Positions 1-10,658 are shown, counted from the first letter of the stretch. The stretch: DNA of 64,000 nt from Symbiodinium natans (GCA_905221605.1 CAJNDS010002855.1:137501-201500), one strand, 5' to 3'. Numbers and translations: made by a program. Notes: generated by a model from the letters alone, not told the origin.

Positions 1-103
1 CCTAAACCCTAAACACTCTGGACTCAGGATCTTAGGCATCAAGCCCTCTCGACTCAGGACCTTAAACCCTAAACCCTCTAGACTCAGGACTCAAGTTCTG
101 CAT

Positions 104-400
104 CTTGGTAGCCCAGTAACCCTAAACCCTAAACCCTAAACCCCTTCTTTGGGGGTTGGTGATTTCATAAGGGAACCCATAACCAAAAAAAGGCTATGCC
201 TTGGTAGCGCAGTAACCCTAAACCCTAAACCCCTTCTTTGGGGGTTGGTGATTTCATAAGGGAACCATTAACCAAAAAAAGGCTATGCCTTGGTAGCCCA
301 GTAACCCTAAACCCTAAACCCCTTCTTTGGGGGTTGGCTATGTTTATAAAGGGGACCCATGACCCAAAAAAAAGGGTAAAGGGTACCACTGGGCTAGCAG
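104..400. repeat. Three tandem copies of a family-B short element, interleaved with CCCTAAA units
   Basis: A unit of about 100 bases (GGTAGCCCAGTAACC, a few CCCTAAA, CTTCTTTGGGGGTTGG, a CATAAGGGAACCCAT-like stretch, AAAAAAAGGCTATGCC) repeats three times, near 110, 205 and 294. It resembles the short palindromic family seen at 33259, 43134, 44766, 56897 and 57722. The CCCTAAA units lie inside each copy. Confidence 0.7.
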
Positions 401-476
401 GGCATAGTCTTGCCAGTGATCTTGAAACCCCGGTAAGACCCTAAACCCTAAACCCTAAACCCTAAACCCTAAACAC

Positions 477-516
477 GTCGACAGCCGTTGTCCGGGTTTT
501 GACTGAATGCTGGGGA
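477..516 (-). CDS. Exon candidate, unidentified gene
   Basis: Minus-strand acceptor GGTTCTGCCAG and donor |GTGTTTAGGG, so the donor merges into the telomere-like array. It reads SPAFSQNPDNGCR, phase 0/1. The island is also open on the plus strand, which lowers confidence. Confidence 0.4.
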
Positions 517-742
517 CTGGCAGAACCCTCTACCCGACACTAGCCCCTAAGAGCCCTCTATTCTTCACTCTTGCTGTTGGTCTAGGGTTTAGGGTTTAGG
601 GTTTAGGGTTTAGGGTTTAGGGTTTAGGGTTTAGGGTTTAGGGTTTAGGGTTTAGGGTTTAGGGTTTTAGGGTTTAGGCCTTAAACCCCCCTCCCCCCCA
701 CACAAACAAACACCTGATATCCAAACCCTAAGCCCCGAGAAC

Positions 743-799
743 CCTCTCTGCATTCTGCCCGGCAGGAACGGAGCGCTCCTCTTGCCACGCGGGCTCGCC
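743..799 (-). CDS. Exon candidate, unidentified gene
   Basis: Acceptor CCGTTACCCAG, donor AGAGAGG|GTTCTCGGGG. It reads GEPAWQEERSVPAGQNAER, phase 0/0, compatible with the exons on either side (1389-1508 and 477-516). Confidence 0.5.
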
Positions 800-1388
800 C
801 TGGGTAACGGGGTCTCCAGGTTTAGGGTTTAGGGTTTAGGGCTTAGGGTTTAGGGTTTCGGGTTTAGGGCTTAGGGTTTACGGTTTGGGGTTAGGGTTTC
901 GGGTTTAGGGTTTAGGGTGTAGGGTTCAGGTTTAGGGTTCGGGTGGACCGGTTTCCAAGAACACCTTCCCGGTCAACACTAGGTGCCTTACTGGGTTTGG
1001 GATTAGGGTTTGGGGTGTAGGGGTTTAGGGTGTAGGGTTGAGGGGCTTTAAGCCCTTCACCCTAAATCCTAAACCCTCGATATTAGGCCCCTGAACACAA
1101 GGTGCCTACTTGGGACCTGAACGGATCCAGCCCCGGATGGGAGTGAATTTAAGCCGCTGCTCTTGGGTGGTAATTAATCCTAAACCCTAAACCCTAAACC
1201 CTAAACCCTAAACCCTAAACCCTAAACCCTAAACCCTAAACCCTAAACCCTAAGCGCCCTAAAGGCCCAAAGCCTGTACAACAACCCAAACACACCACAA
1301 AGGATTGAGGGATACGCGATCCAAGTCAAAGAAAACGGATCGACGGTGTGGATCCACTGATTGACTGGAAGACACGCCACTGCATCAC

Positions 1389-1508
1389 CTCTGAGTCTGG
1401 GCTGACCGCACTGAAACCACGGCACCACTTCATCATCCCGACACTCGCCGCCAGCCGATGCCATAGCAGTGGTAGCGCACGCCACCTGTTCTCCGATGCC
1501 GTTGGGTA
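1389..1508 (-). CDS. Exon candidate, unidentified gene
   Basis: Acceptor TAGCTCGGCAG, donor CTCAGAG|GTGATG. Forty codons, phase 0/0, beginning YPTASENRWRALPLLWHRLA and ending GFSAVSPDSE. A second minus frame and one plus frame are also open here, so the frame is inferred from splice signals and phase. Confidence 0.5.
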
Positions 1509-2768
1509 CTGCCGAGCTATACTCAAGCCCTAGATCAACCCGAAGCCCGAGAGGCCATTCGAAGGGAGCTCCGCTCCTCCAGTCCCTAAAGCACCAGAAA
1601 GTTGCCACTAGGGTTTAGGGTTTAGGGTTTAGGGTTTAGGGTTCAGGGTTTAGGGCACCTCCTACAAACCATGAAGGCCCCCTGCCCCCCGACATCCCTG
1701 CAAGTCCGAATGCAAGCCCACCTCGAACCCCCGAGCTGCCCAAACTCCTGAGCCCTAAACCCCAAACCCTCAACGCTAGAGATCCTAAACCCTACCCTCC
1801 TACACCCCAAACCCTAAACCTAAACCCTAAACCCTAAACCCTAAACCCTAAACCTAAAACTTAAACCCTAAACCCTAAACCCTAAACCCTAAACCCTAAA
1901 CCCTAAACCCTAAACCCTAAACCCCAACCCCAATAGAGCCTTAGCCCGGCTCCCTCGCTGAGTGCACGACCATGTCCGCATTCGCCTCCCAGTCCCCGCC
2001 CGGGTCGGATGTTTTCAGAGTTTAGGGTGGCGGGTTAGGGTTTAGGGTTTAGGGTTTAGGGTTTAGGGTTTAGGGTTTAGGGTTTAGGGTTTAGGGTTTA
2101 GGGTTTAGGGTTTAGGGTTTAGGGTTTAGGGTTTGGGGTGTTTACTCGTTCGGGCGTTCTGAAACAAACAGTAGTTAGAGCTCAGGGGTTCAGGGCCTAG
2201 GGTTTCTCAAGTTGATTTGTCTTTGTAAGGGTCAACTGAGGCTGCTTGGATTTGCTTTAACTAAGCCTCAGGCTTTAGAACTCAACCAGCCGTCGTCGAC
2301 TGCCGTCCGCTCCCCGCAACCCTAAGTGCCCCCGAAATTCTGCCCTAAGCCCTAAACCCTAAATGTCAGAAGCCAAGGATGGCCCTTACAACCCTCTGAA
2401 AACATGTTCCTGACTATGATCCTCTTAACCCCAGGAAGGGAACATGCAAAACTTAGCTTTGGAGTAAACCCTGAAAAAAAGCATATACCTTCTGGGTATC
2501 CATTAGCGATAATAGGAGCCCAAGACCAAAAATATATTAAAGTATAGTACTCCAAGACCCAGAAAATGTCCCAAGGACCTACCGAGACCCCTAAACCCCA
2601 CGGGAAAACATCTCTCACCAGATCGACACGGGGCGATGTGAAATTCTGGAACCCCCCTAAACCTTAAACCCTACACCCCAAACCCCAAACCCTAAACCCC
2701 AAACCCTAAAACCCTAAACCCCAAACCCCAAACCCTAAAACCCTAAACCCAGAAGGGCCAGAAGGGGC

Positions 2769-2816
2769 CTGGTAGGGAAGAGCCGAGCTGTCGATGGCCT
2801 CCACGGGCATCAGCTC
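2769..2816 (-). CDS. Exon candidate, unidentified gene
   Basis: Acceptor TGAAGTCAG, donor CTACCAG|GCCCCT (a GC donor). It reads ELMPVEAIDSSALPYQ, phase 0/0, and follows 3080-3109 in phase. Confidence 0.55.
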
Positions 2817-3079
2817 CTGACTTCAGGGGTTTAGGGTTTAGGGTTTAGGGTTTAGGGTTTAGGGTTTAGGGTTTAGGGTTTAGGGTTTAGGGTTTAGGGT
2901 CTTGATGTGTCATAGCACTTTTCCCACACCCAACCCTGCACACCAGCTGGCTGACGGTAACTTGAATCCTAAACCCTCAGCCCCAAACCCTAAACCCTAA
3001 ATCCTAAACCCTGAATCCTAAACCCTAAACCCTGAATCCCAAACCCTAAACCCTGAATCCTAAACCCTCAGCCCCTAAC

Positions 3080-3109
3080 CGCAGCGGCCTCGTCAATCTC
3101 CTCCGCATC
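3080..3109 (-). CDS. Short exon candidate
   Basis: Acceptor CACGGTCAG, donor GCTGCG|GTTAGGGG. It reads DAEEIDEAAA, phase 0/0, and joins in frame between 4078-4154 and 2769-2816 as an acidic stretch. Confidence 0.5.
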
Positions 3110-3236
3110 CTGACCGTGGCAACTTCTGAGTCTCGTGTGAGATCTCGGGCTCAACATCTTTTTGAAGGCTTCAGGGCACCTAATTATTGGGGACCGCCCA
3201 AGGTATTTGTATATATATATATATATACATACACAT

Positions 3237-3833
3237 ATTCATTTCATTTCATTTCACTTCACTTCAGTTCATTTCATTTCAGTTCATTTCATTTCATTTC
3301 ATCTCATCTCATTTCATTTATTCCTTTCATTGGTTCATTTCATTCATTTCATTTCATTTCATTTCATTTCATTCGTTTCATGCGTTTCATTCATTTCATT
3401 CATTTCATTCATTGCATTTAATCATTCATTTCATTCATTTCATTCATTTCATTCATTTCATTCATTTCATTCATTTCATTCATTTCATTCATTTCATTCA
3501 TTTCATTCATTTCATTCATTTCATTATGTTCATTTCATTCATTTCATTCATTTCATTCATTTCATTCATTTCATTCATTTCATTCATTTCATTCATTTCA
3601 TTCATTTCATTCATTTCATTCATTTCATTCATTTCATTCATTTCATTCATTTCATTCATTTCATTCATTTCATTCATTTCATTCAATTCATTCAATCATT
3701 TCATTCATTTCATTCATTTCATTCATTTCATTCATTTCATTCATTTCATTCATTTCATTCATTCATTCATTCATTCATTCATTCATTCATTCATTCATTC
3801 ATTCATTCATTCATTCATTCATTCATTTCTATC
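3237..3833. repeat. TTCAT / TTTCATTCA satellite
   Basis: Nearly 600 bases of TTTCATTCA-type 9- and 10-mers that grade into pure (TTCA)n at 3758-3825. A (TA)n run precedes it at 3208-3226 and a TATA/CTAT microsatellite follows at 3860-3897. The repeat is open in several plus frames and would read as repeated FISFIS or HFIHFI, which is not evidence of a gene. It lies in the intron between 4078 and 3109. Confidence 0.95.
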
Positions 3834-4077
3834 AGGCATACGTGTACATATCTAAGACATATATATATATATACATCTATCTATCTTTCTAGATAGATAC
3901 TCACACACTTGCTTTTGGTGCGGGGTCTGTAGGGTAGTAGGATCGCGGCTTCCTTCCATAAGTGCGTGTATGCGGGCCCATTCAAACCCTCCAAGAACAC
4001 TCTAAGCCCCCTTAACCCTAACCCTAAACCCTAAACCCTGAACCCTAAACCCTAAACCCTAGGGGCAGCACCCTTGC

Positions 4078-4154
4078 CTCGAGCTCTGGATCGTTTTGCA
4101 GGTTGAACTCCGTGGCCGAAGAAGCCATCTTGGCCTGGAGTTCTTCAAGGAGTA
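4078..4154 (-). CDS. Exon candidate, unidentified gene
   Basis: Acceptor GATGACCTTAG, donor CTCGAG|GCAAGG (GC donor). Phase 2/0. It reads LLEELQAKMASSATEF then NLQNDPELE. The two leading bases complete the codon left by 5215-5275. The look is helical and charged; no family recognised. Confidence 0.6.
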
Positions 4155-4230
4155 CTAAGGTCATCGCCCTCAGGGTTTAGGAAGTAGGGTTTAGGGTTTA
4201 GGGTTTAGGGTTTAGGGCTACGGTTCCCCT

Positions 4231-4375
4231 ACTTGGAGGTTCAGGGTACTTCTTGACCCAATGTTAACTGTACTAATAACCCAATTATACCCATGTCAGG
4301 GCAGTTAAGGGGCTTATAAGTGGGTTATAAGTACAGATATATCCGGATAATTAACACCATGAACGTCCAAGTATG
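4231..4375. mobile_element. Family-C short palindromic element
   Basis: Ends are near-inverted: ACTTGGAGGTTCAGGGTACT on the left and CATGAACGTCCAAGT on the right, with CCCAAT and TAACTGTACT inside. It matches 44877-45018 and the array-split copies at 14355-14521 and 42677-42816. No coding capacity. Confidence 0.65.
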
Positions 4376-4874
4376 GGCGCGCAGCGTCTCTTAGGGTAGT
4401 TACATGGTCCCTTAGTATGGACCCCTTATTTTCCCTATACAGCTTCAGGGCTCATACTTCAGAACCCTTATAGAGGTAAGGGGCGATATTAAGGGCCCAT
4501 GAAACTACCCTAAACCCTAAACCCTAAACCCTAGCCCTAAACCCTAAACCCTAAACCCGAAGCCCTAAACCCTAAACCCGAAACCCTAAACCCAGGGTTG
4601 AAGCGGCTCCAGGGGGCTTCGGGTTTACGGGGCTGCAGGTGCTCAGGGTCTGGGATGTTGAGGGGGCTGGGGGCTTAGGGGGTTTAGGGTTTAGGGATTA
4701 GGGTTTGGGGTTTGGGGTTTAGGGCTTAGTGCTTAGGGTTTCGTGTCTAGGGTTCGAGGGGGTTTTGGGGGGTTCGGTGTGTGTAGGGTTTAGGGTCTCG
4801 GCGGAAACTCCCAAGAGCGCTTAGGGCTAATGCAAAACATGGCAAAATATGCTAAGGTTTAACCGACCCAAAAC

Positions 4875-4970
4875 TTGGGATGTTCCCCCTTATACTAACA
4901 GTCCTTAGTAGGGATTATAGTTGGGAGTACTAATCGTCATTACGGCCTGTTAGTATAAGGGGGAATATCC
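4875..4970. mobile_element. Family-A MITE-like palindrome
   Basis: About 96 bases with terminal inverted repeats TTGGGATGTTCCCCCTTATA and TATAAGGGGGAATATCC, and inner CTAACAGTCC against GGCCTGTTAG. Non-coding. Related copies lie at 5331, 28437, 35920, 37306 and 37508. Confidence 0.8.
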
Positions 4971-5214
4971 ATAAACCCCAAACCCCCAAACCCCCAAACC
5001 GCCAAAAACCCCAAACCCCAAAACCCCAAAGACCAAACCCCCAAACCGCCAGAAACCCCAAACCCCAAACCCCAAAACCCCAAAAACCCCAAACGCCCCC
5101 AAACAGCCAAACCCCCAAAAAACCCCAAACCCCCAAACCCCAAAACCCCAAAACCCCCCAAAACCCCCAAAACCCTAAACCCTAAACCCAAAAGCTCCAA
5201 AACCCTCCCAGCAC

Positions 5215-5275
5215 CTCTGCTTTCTGGCTGCTGAAGAACCGCGGCCTGAACCGAGATGCGGCATCGCTTGCGAGC
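5215..5275 (-). CDS. Exon candidate, unidentified gene
   Basis: Acceptor GCGCCCCTCTGCCAG with a good pyrimidine tract, donor AAGCAGAG|GTGCTGGG. It reads ARKRCRISVQAAVLQQPESR, phase 0/1. It joins in frame to 5968-6037 before and 4078-4154 after. Confidence 0.6.
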
Positions 5276-5330
5276 CTGGCAGAGGGGCGCCCAAGATCGA
5301 TCAACACTGACCCGATGCAACCTTTTGGGG

Positions 5331-5420
5331 TTTTGGGTACTAACAAGTCCTTAAGAAGGATTATAGTAGGGAGTACTAGAATCCCTTTTAAGGACTGCTA
5401 GTATAAGAAGGAACATTTCA
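5331..5420. mobile_element. Family-A MITE-like palindrome
   Basis: TACTAACAAGTCCTTAAGAA with the inverted partner TTTTAAGGACTGCTAGTA around a short centre. A diverged copy of the element at 4875. Confidence 0.7.
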
Positions 5421-5967
5421 AGGTTTGGGGTTCCGGTTTTGGGGGCTAAGGCTTGCAAATTCTCTACGTCCCGACTAGAAGCTAGCAGTTAAAGCTCGCT
5501 AAGCCCCAGACACGAGAGTGTAAACCCCGATCCATGGGCATGAAAAAAGCCTGTACTGCGTGTGCCTTTTCTACCCAAAACCCTAAACCCTTAACCTTAA
5601 ACCCTCCTCCTGAACGGCCCAGAAGTCAACAACAGCCTTTTCTTTCTGGAATCCATCAGAGCTCCTGAACCCTATAGCAGGTATGGTTTCGCAATCCCTT
5701 TATGTGGTGGGCCCTAGCTGGGGAACCCCTACACTATATACCCCTGTCTACCAAGTACAACCCAAGGGCCCATACTTCAGAACCACGTGAAAGAAGGCCG
5801 AGGACCCTGAGCAAGCCCTAAGCCCTAAGCCCAAAGCCCTAAGCCCAAACCCCCCAGACCTCTCAAACCCCCCCAAAGCCCCCGAACCCTAAAATCCTAA
5901 AATCCTAAAAACCTAAACCCTAAACCCTAAACCCTAAACCCTAAACCCTAAACCCTAAACCCTAAAC

Positions 5968-6037
5968 TATCTTCATCCCAGGAGCCGTACGGCTCCTTGC
6001 GAGAAGCTGGAGAGCCGCTCTGTGCGAGTCACGCCCC
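5968..6037 (-). CDS. Exon candidate, unidentified gene
   Basis: Acceptor GCACTTCGCAG, donor ATGAAGATA|GTTTAGGG flush with the array. Phase 1/0. It reads GRDSHRAALQLLARSRTAPG then MKI. The plus strand has an open frame too, but phase chaining supports minus. Confidence 0.55.
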
Positions 6038-6823
6038 CTGCGAAGTGCAGGGTTTAGGGTTTAGGGTTTAGGTTTAGGGTTTCGGGTTTCGGGTTTAGTC
6101 GGGCTGAGATTAGGGTCCGCATCTCATGTACTAGCTTTCACTGGTCAAGCAATGTGGTTGTGAAACGGGAAACTACCCACCCACCCAGAGAATCTCATAA
6201 CATTAAGAAAAAACAAGGCTCATTAAATCCATAAACTTTAGGCTCCATGACCTGGGGCCCACACCCCGGCTTTTAAAGCATGAGCTTCGAGTTCCTTCGC
6301 TTTACCAAGTCAGCAAGGCAAAACGGGAAATCGGAGAAACAAAAAAAAACACCGGTGGCCGATTGACCGAACACGGGTGGGCAGACTGACCGAAATCGGA
6401 AAAAGGGTTAAAGAAATAAATGAATGAATAAAGAAATAAAGAAAATGCATATATATATATATACAATTGCAGAAATAAATTGATAGATAAATAAATAAAT
6501 ATAAATATATACGAAAGAGAGGTTTAAGGGGTTGGGTTTAGGGCTTCAAACTTGGTGTGTAGGATTCATCGGGTGACAGAGGGGGTTTGCAGTGCTTGGA
6601 GTTTGAAGTTTCTAGGTCTGAGGCCACATGGGATCCATTTATTCAAGAGTTTGGTGGGGTCGAACGTCTAAGGTTTACAGGGTGCAGGGAACGATTTAGA
6701 AGGTTGGATGGTTCGGGTGTCATTTGGGGTGGACACACAGGCCCGAGTGATCTTATATGAGCCATGCCCCTAAAGGGCAGCCGAGAAAAGGACCATTTAT
6801 TGCTTTATTGCAGCTGACCACCA

Positions 6824-6829
<6 letters not shown>

Positions 6830-6865
<36 letters not shown>
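6830..6865. repeat. Poly-C run
   Basis: A nearly pure C run of more than 30 bases just left of the exon at 6881, so poly-G soon after its donor on the transcribed strand. Similar runs occur at 8782, 10600, 10772, 12208, 14232, 15300, 31783, 46097, 60044 and 62679. Their lengths are likely unreliable in assembly. Confidence 0.9.
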
Positions 6866-6868
<3 letters not shown>

Positions 6869-6880
6869 CCCGTTTCCCAC

Positions 6881-7047
6881 TGCTGGGCGCGTGAGTGCGT
6901 CTTGCCAAAAACAAGCTTGGTCATGCTCCAGCCAATCGCGCCGACTGGCAACACGGACGTAGAGAGGGCAGCGTTTGGGTGGAGGGGTCGGGACTTTAAC
7001 GGGTCCGAGGAGGTTTTGGGGTGGCATTTACACGACTTCCGGCATGC
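6881..7047 (-). CDS. Exon candidate, unidentified gene
   Basis: Acceptor CGCACTTGAAG, donor CCCAGCA|GTGGGAAA. Fifty-five codons plus two bases, phase 0/2, including GAIGWSMTKLVFGKTHSRAQ. An internal AG at 6945 could give a shorter form. The two leftover bases are completed by 5968-6037. Confidence 0.5.
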
Positions 7048-7147
7048 CTTCAAGTGCGGCGCAACGCTTGGGTGGAGGGCTAAACCCTAAACCCGAAACC
7101 CAAAACCCTAAACCCCCAAACGGGTCCTAAATTTCAACTCCTGCTAC

Positions 7148-7195
7148 TCCCCAAAAGCCGTCAAAGGTGTTCGAGATTGCTGAAAATTGCTGCGG
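7148..7195 (-). CDS. Exon candidate, unidentified gene
   Basis: Acceptor AACGGGAGGCGCAG, donor TTTTGGGGA|GTAGCAGG. It reads PQQFSAISNTFDGFWG, phase 0/0, in phase with both neighbours. Confidence 0.55.
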
Positions 7196-8064
7196 CTGCG
7201 CCTCCCGTTGCCATGAGCCGAAGCCGTGACGCCGGCTTCCTAAAAGGGTTTCGGGTTTAGGGGTTTAGGGGTTTAGGGGTTTAGGGGTTTAGGGGTTTAG
7301 GGGTTTAGGGGTTTAGGGGTTTAGGGGTTTAGGGGTTTAGGGGCTTAGGGGCTTAGGGGTTTAGGCGTTTAGGGGTTTAATTAGGGGTTTAGGGGTTTAG
7401 GGTTTAAGGTGCAGGGTTTAGGGTTTAGGGTTTAGGGCTCAGGGGCTTTGGGGCTTCAGGGGTTTCAGGGTTTCGGGATTTGCAGACATGTATAGGGTTG
7501 ACCACCATGTTTCCGGGTTAGGCTCCCCTCTTGAATTCTGCTAAGCCTCCCCCCTGAACCCCAAAACTTTTAAGCCTTGCGACGCTGCAACCCCCTAGCC
7601 CTGCCACAAAATCAATGAAGCCCTAAACCCTAAACCCTAAACCCTAAACCCTAAACCCTAAACCCTAAACCCTAAACCCTAAACCCTAAACCCTAAACCC
7701 TAAACCTGAGACCCAAGCCCTTTTAGCTCTTAAACCCACAAACCCTACAAAACCTGTAAACCCTGTAAACCCTGTGTACCATACAAACCCACTAAACCCT
7801 CTGAACCCCTCAAACCCTCTAAACCCTACAAACCCTAAAAAACCCTGAGCCATCCCTCTGCACGACTTGGCAAACCCTTTTCAGCCACAAACAGAGGTAA
7901 GGGGCAGCTGAATTCATGTTGTTAGGGAACCCTAAACCCTAAGCCTAAGCCCTAAACCCCACTTAGGCTTTTGGGGCCGAGTCCTGAAACAAACTTCAGG
8001 AACACCCTTACGTCTAAATTGGTCCGAATCCTCGGACACTTAAGGTTCTGCAAACCCTGCGAAC

Positions 8065-8201
8065 CCTGCTTAGAAGTTCACGGGCCCTCCTAACTCGTGG
8101 TACATGGGGTTCGAACCCAAGTCGTACAGTACTTGAGGTGTCCTTCACTACAGAAGCTTGGCCAGGGGCAGTCACGCGTAGGCTTGCCGCCTCTACACAA
8201 A
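8065..8201 (-). CDS. Exon candidate, unidentified gene
   Basis: Acceptor GCACCTGCCGGCAG, donor CTAAGCAGG|GTTCGC. Phase 2/0, 45 codons from CVEAASLRVTAPGQASVVKD through LGFEPHVPRVRRARELLSR. It contains GGTTCGAACCC, which mimics a tRNA B box, but no tRNA folds around it. Confidence 0.55.
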
Positions 8202-8372
8202 CTGCCGGCAGGTGCCAGCACCTCCGCAAGTAGCTTCCCTGTAGCCCTAAGCAAGCTAGGGTTTAGGGTTTAGGGTTTAGGGTTTATGGTTTAGGGTTTA
8301 GTGTTTTTGGTTTTTGGGTTAAGGAATGAGCAACTGTGACGAGGTGCTTTGGCGGCGGCAGCGGCGACATAC

Positions 8373-8385
8373 CTCCCATGGGCTC
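8373..8385 (-). CDS. Possible 13-base microexon
   Basis: A strong acceptor GTGTCTTCTGACAG and donor GGGAG|GTATGTCG enclose GAGCCCATGGGAG (EPMG), phase 0/1. It fits between 8607-8630 and 8065-8201 in phase, but so short an exon needs transcript proof. Confidence 0.3.
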
Positions 8386-8606
8386 CTGTCAGAAGACACG
8401 CAGCTGAAACCCTCTCTAAGCCCTAAGCCCTACTTGCAAAATCAACCTAACACAATGCCACACTAAACTCGAAACGAAGACCTAAACCAAGGAAAGCTCC
8501 AAGCATACCAAACCCGAAACCCTAAACCCTAAACCCTAAACCCTAAACCCTAAACCCTAAACCCTAAGCCCTAAACCCTAAACCCTAAACCCTAGGACCC
8601 CTGAAC

Positions 8607-8630
8607 CCTGAGGTTGCCAACGCTGAACTC
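8607..8630 (-). CDS. Short exon candidate
   Basis: Acceptor TCTTGGGGCTAG, donor CCTCAGG|GTTCAGGGG. It reads EFSVGNLR, phase 0/0. Confidence 0.4.
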
Positions 8631-9007
8631 CTAGCCCCAAGACTCTCATGTGAGGGTGTAGGGTTTAGGGTTTAGGGTTTGGGGTTTAGGGTTTAGGTTT
8701 TGGGGTTTAGGGTTTGGGGGCTTCGATGTAAGGTAACATCCGGACCTAGTGGTGCAGGACTTGGGGGAGAAGTATCTCTCCCCCCCCCCCCCCCCCCCCC
8801 CGCCATTTAGGGGTTTCCCAGAACAAGGATGATCTTGACGGCGGGTAGGTCAGGGATGCCCCAATTTGGGAGGAAATGCTCGTTTGGCAAACCCTAAAGC
8901 CCTAAACCCTGAAACCCTAAACCCTAAATCCCCTAAAACCCTAAAACCCTACAAAACCCTGAAACCCTGAAACCCTGAACCCTATAAAGCCCTATAAAGC
9001 CCTGTAC

Positions 9008-9074
9008 ATCGACTCATCGGAGACTCGCGACAGCAGCCGGCGTCCTCAAGCGAAGCGATGCTTGAAGCGCCCTG
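9008..9074 (-). CDS. Exon candidate, unidentified gene
   Basis: Acceptor CGACCTTGGTCCAG, donor GAGTCGAT|GTACAGGGC. It reads QGASSIASLEDAGCCRESPM then SR, phase 0/1. The donor phase does not match 8607-8630, so an exon or boundary is missing. Confidence 0.5.
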
Positions 9075-9487
9075 CTGGACCAAGGTCGAGTCGCTTGGGG
9101 TTGAAGTTGTAAGTTGTGGGTGGTCTAGGGTTTATGGTTTAAGGTTTAGGCTAAACCTTCAACCTCAACCCAAAACCTAAACCTTACACCTTAAGCCACA
9201 AAACCAAATGCCTGAACCTACAAATAGCATAGCCTTTCTTGAAGACTCTGCTGGGAGGGCTGCCTGCACGAGGTGGTGGGAACCACACCGACGACTGGAG
9301 CAAGCTCGTCTGCTTGTCGAGTTCAGTTTTCGGGTAATGTGAGGGTTCCTAAGACTCATGCGGGGTTCGGGTGTAGGGTTTCGGGAGCCCCGACAAACTC
9401 CTAGTCCCTAAATCAAGATCTGGGGCTAACCCTAAGCCCTAAACCCTAAACCCTAAATTGCCCTAAACCCTAAATCCTAAACCTTAC

Positions 9488-9550
9488 GCCGATGTTACAG
9501 GGAGTGTGATTGGTACACCCGCGGCCCTTGGATACCTCAGCACGCTTCAC
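9488..9550 (-). CDS. Exon candidate, unidentified gene
   Basis: Acceptor GCCCCTCATGCAG, donor AACATCGGC|GTAAGGTTTAGG. It reads VKRAEVSKGRGCTNHTPCNI then G, phase 0/0. An upstream AG at 9566 would add MPLMQ in the same frame. Confidence 0.6.
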
Positions 9551-9909
9551 CTGCATGAGGGGCATCTCCACCCCACCCCGAAACAACTAAAGCCGGAGTT
9601 TGGGCTTTAGGGCTTAGGCTTAGGGCTTAGGGGTTCCGGGTTTAGGGGTTTAGGGTTTGTCTTAGGGTTTTGGGTTTTAGAGCTTATAGGGCTTGTGGTT
9701 TAGGTTGTCGGGCTTACGTTTTGTGGCAAAAGGCTTGGGGTTTAGTTTCGTGGTGCGTGGTGCTGTGTTCGATGTCCAGTCTTACCGGAGGCCTTTGGGA
9801 GCATCAAGGAAGATGATGAGGGTCTCGGGTTGAGGGCTAGTTACTTAATTACCCTAAACCCTAAACCCTAAACCCTATAGACCCTAAACCCCCTAAGAAC
9901 CCCTAAGAC

Positions 9910-10005
9910 CTGCCGTTCATCCCGGGGTGTTGCCTTCTTGGCCTCGGTCGTGAGGGCATGCTTCTTGCCGTCGAATCCGGACTTCTTCACATACAGCAGC
10001 TTGTC
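9910..10005 (-). CDS. Exon, unidentified Lys-rich protein
   Basis: Acceptor ACCCTACGCAG, donor GAACGGCAG|GTCTTAGGGG leading straight into G-array. Thirty-two codons, phase 0/0: DKLLYVKKSGFDGKKHALTT then EAKKATPRDERQ. This is one of the clearest coding islands: charged residues, no low complexity, and both borders in phase with 10441-10586 and 9488-9550. Confidence 0.7.
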
Positions 10006-10440
10006 CTGCGTAGGGTTCTCAGGCTTGCTAGGCTTCTCAGGGTTTAGGGGTTTAGGGTTAGAGGGTTTAGGGGTTTAGGGTTAGAGGGTTTAGGGTTTAG
10101 GGTTTAGGGGTTTAGGGTTTAGGGCACTTTGCACCTGTGGGCTTCCGAATTGTGTCGGATGTTTTAGACATTCGTCACGTTCTGCTTGTGCAACTCTGTG
10201 CATCAAAGACCACTCATGACGAAAACATCACCTTCTGCATGACAAGAAAACTCCAATACTGCACACCGGAGCCTCCTCCCAAATTGAGGAAATCACATAG
10301 GGACCTACATAGCAGAGAAAATGCAATAGATAGCCAAATGAAAGCCTGCGTCGGATTTAGGGCTTCGGGTGTCAGGTCTCTGGTTCAGGATGTGTAGGGC
10401 AGTGTAAGGATTAGGGCTTGAGGTTTGGAGATTGAGGTAC

Positions 10441-10586
10441 CTGCCCCGAGATTTCGTCCAAGTAGACCCTGGCCGACATCTCTTTTCCAACCTGGCGAAA
10501 GGCGTGCTTAGGATCCTTGATTGCAATGACTCGAAAATACCCCGCTTCAGTGCCACAGGAAGCCATGGAATTATGTAAGTGATCAT
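10441..10586 (-). CDS. Exon, unidentified protein
   Basis: Acceptor GTGTTTTACCAG, donor GGGCAG|GTACCTC. Phase 2/0, 48 codons including AGYFRVIAIKDPKHAFRQVG and KEMSARVYLDEISGQ. An internal ATG at 10566 could be a start if this were a first exon. It joins in frame to 9910-10005. Confidence 0.65.
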
Positions 10587-10658
10587 CTGGTAAAACACCC
10601 CCCCCCCCCCCCAAAGTACCCTTCTAAATGAAAAAGTGCCCTTTCCCAGTCATCGAAC

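Noticed and set aside
1-2200. True chromosome end
   Set aside because: Arrays in both orientations continue to the other end of the window, and coding islands lie between them, so the first array is interstitial.
3162-3896. Plus-strand open frames of 100-244 codons (FISFISF, HFIHFIH)
   Set aside because: They are translations of the TTTCATTCA satellite; all three frames are open because the repeat has no stop.
8014-8229. GGTTCGAACCC at 8108 as a tRNA B box
   Set aside because: The palindrome fits either strand but no A box, anticodon arm or acceptor stem folds at the right distance; the segment reads as an exon.
10137-10397. Plus-strand ORF of 86 codons (DIRHVLLVQLCASK...)
   Set aside because: It lies in the intron between two well-supported minus exons, has no recognised domain and no splice context.
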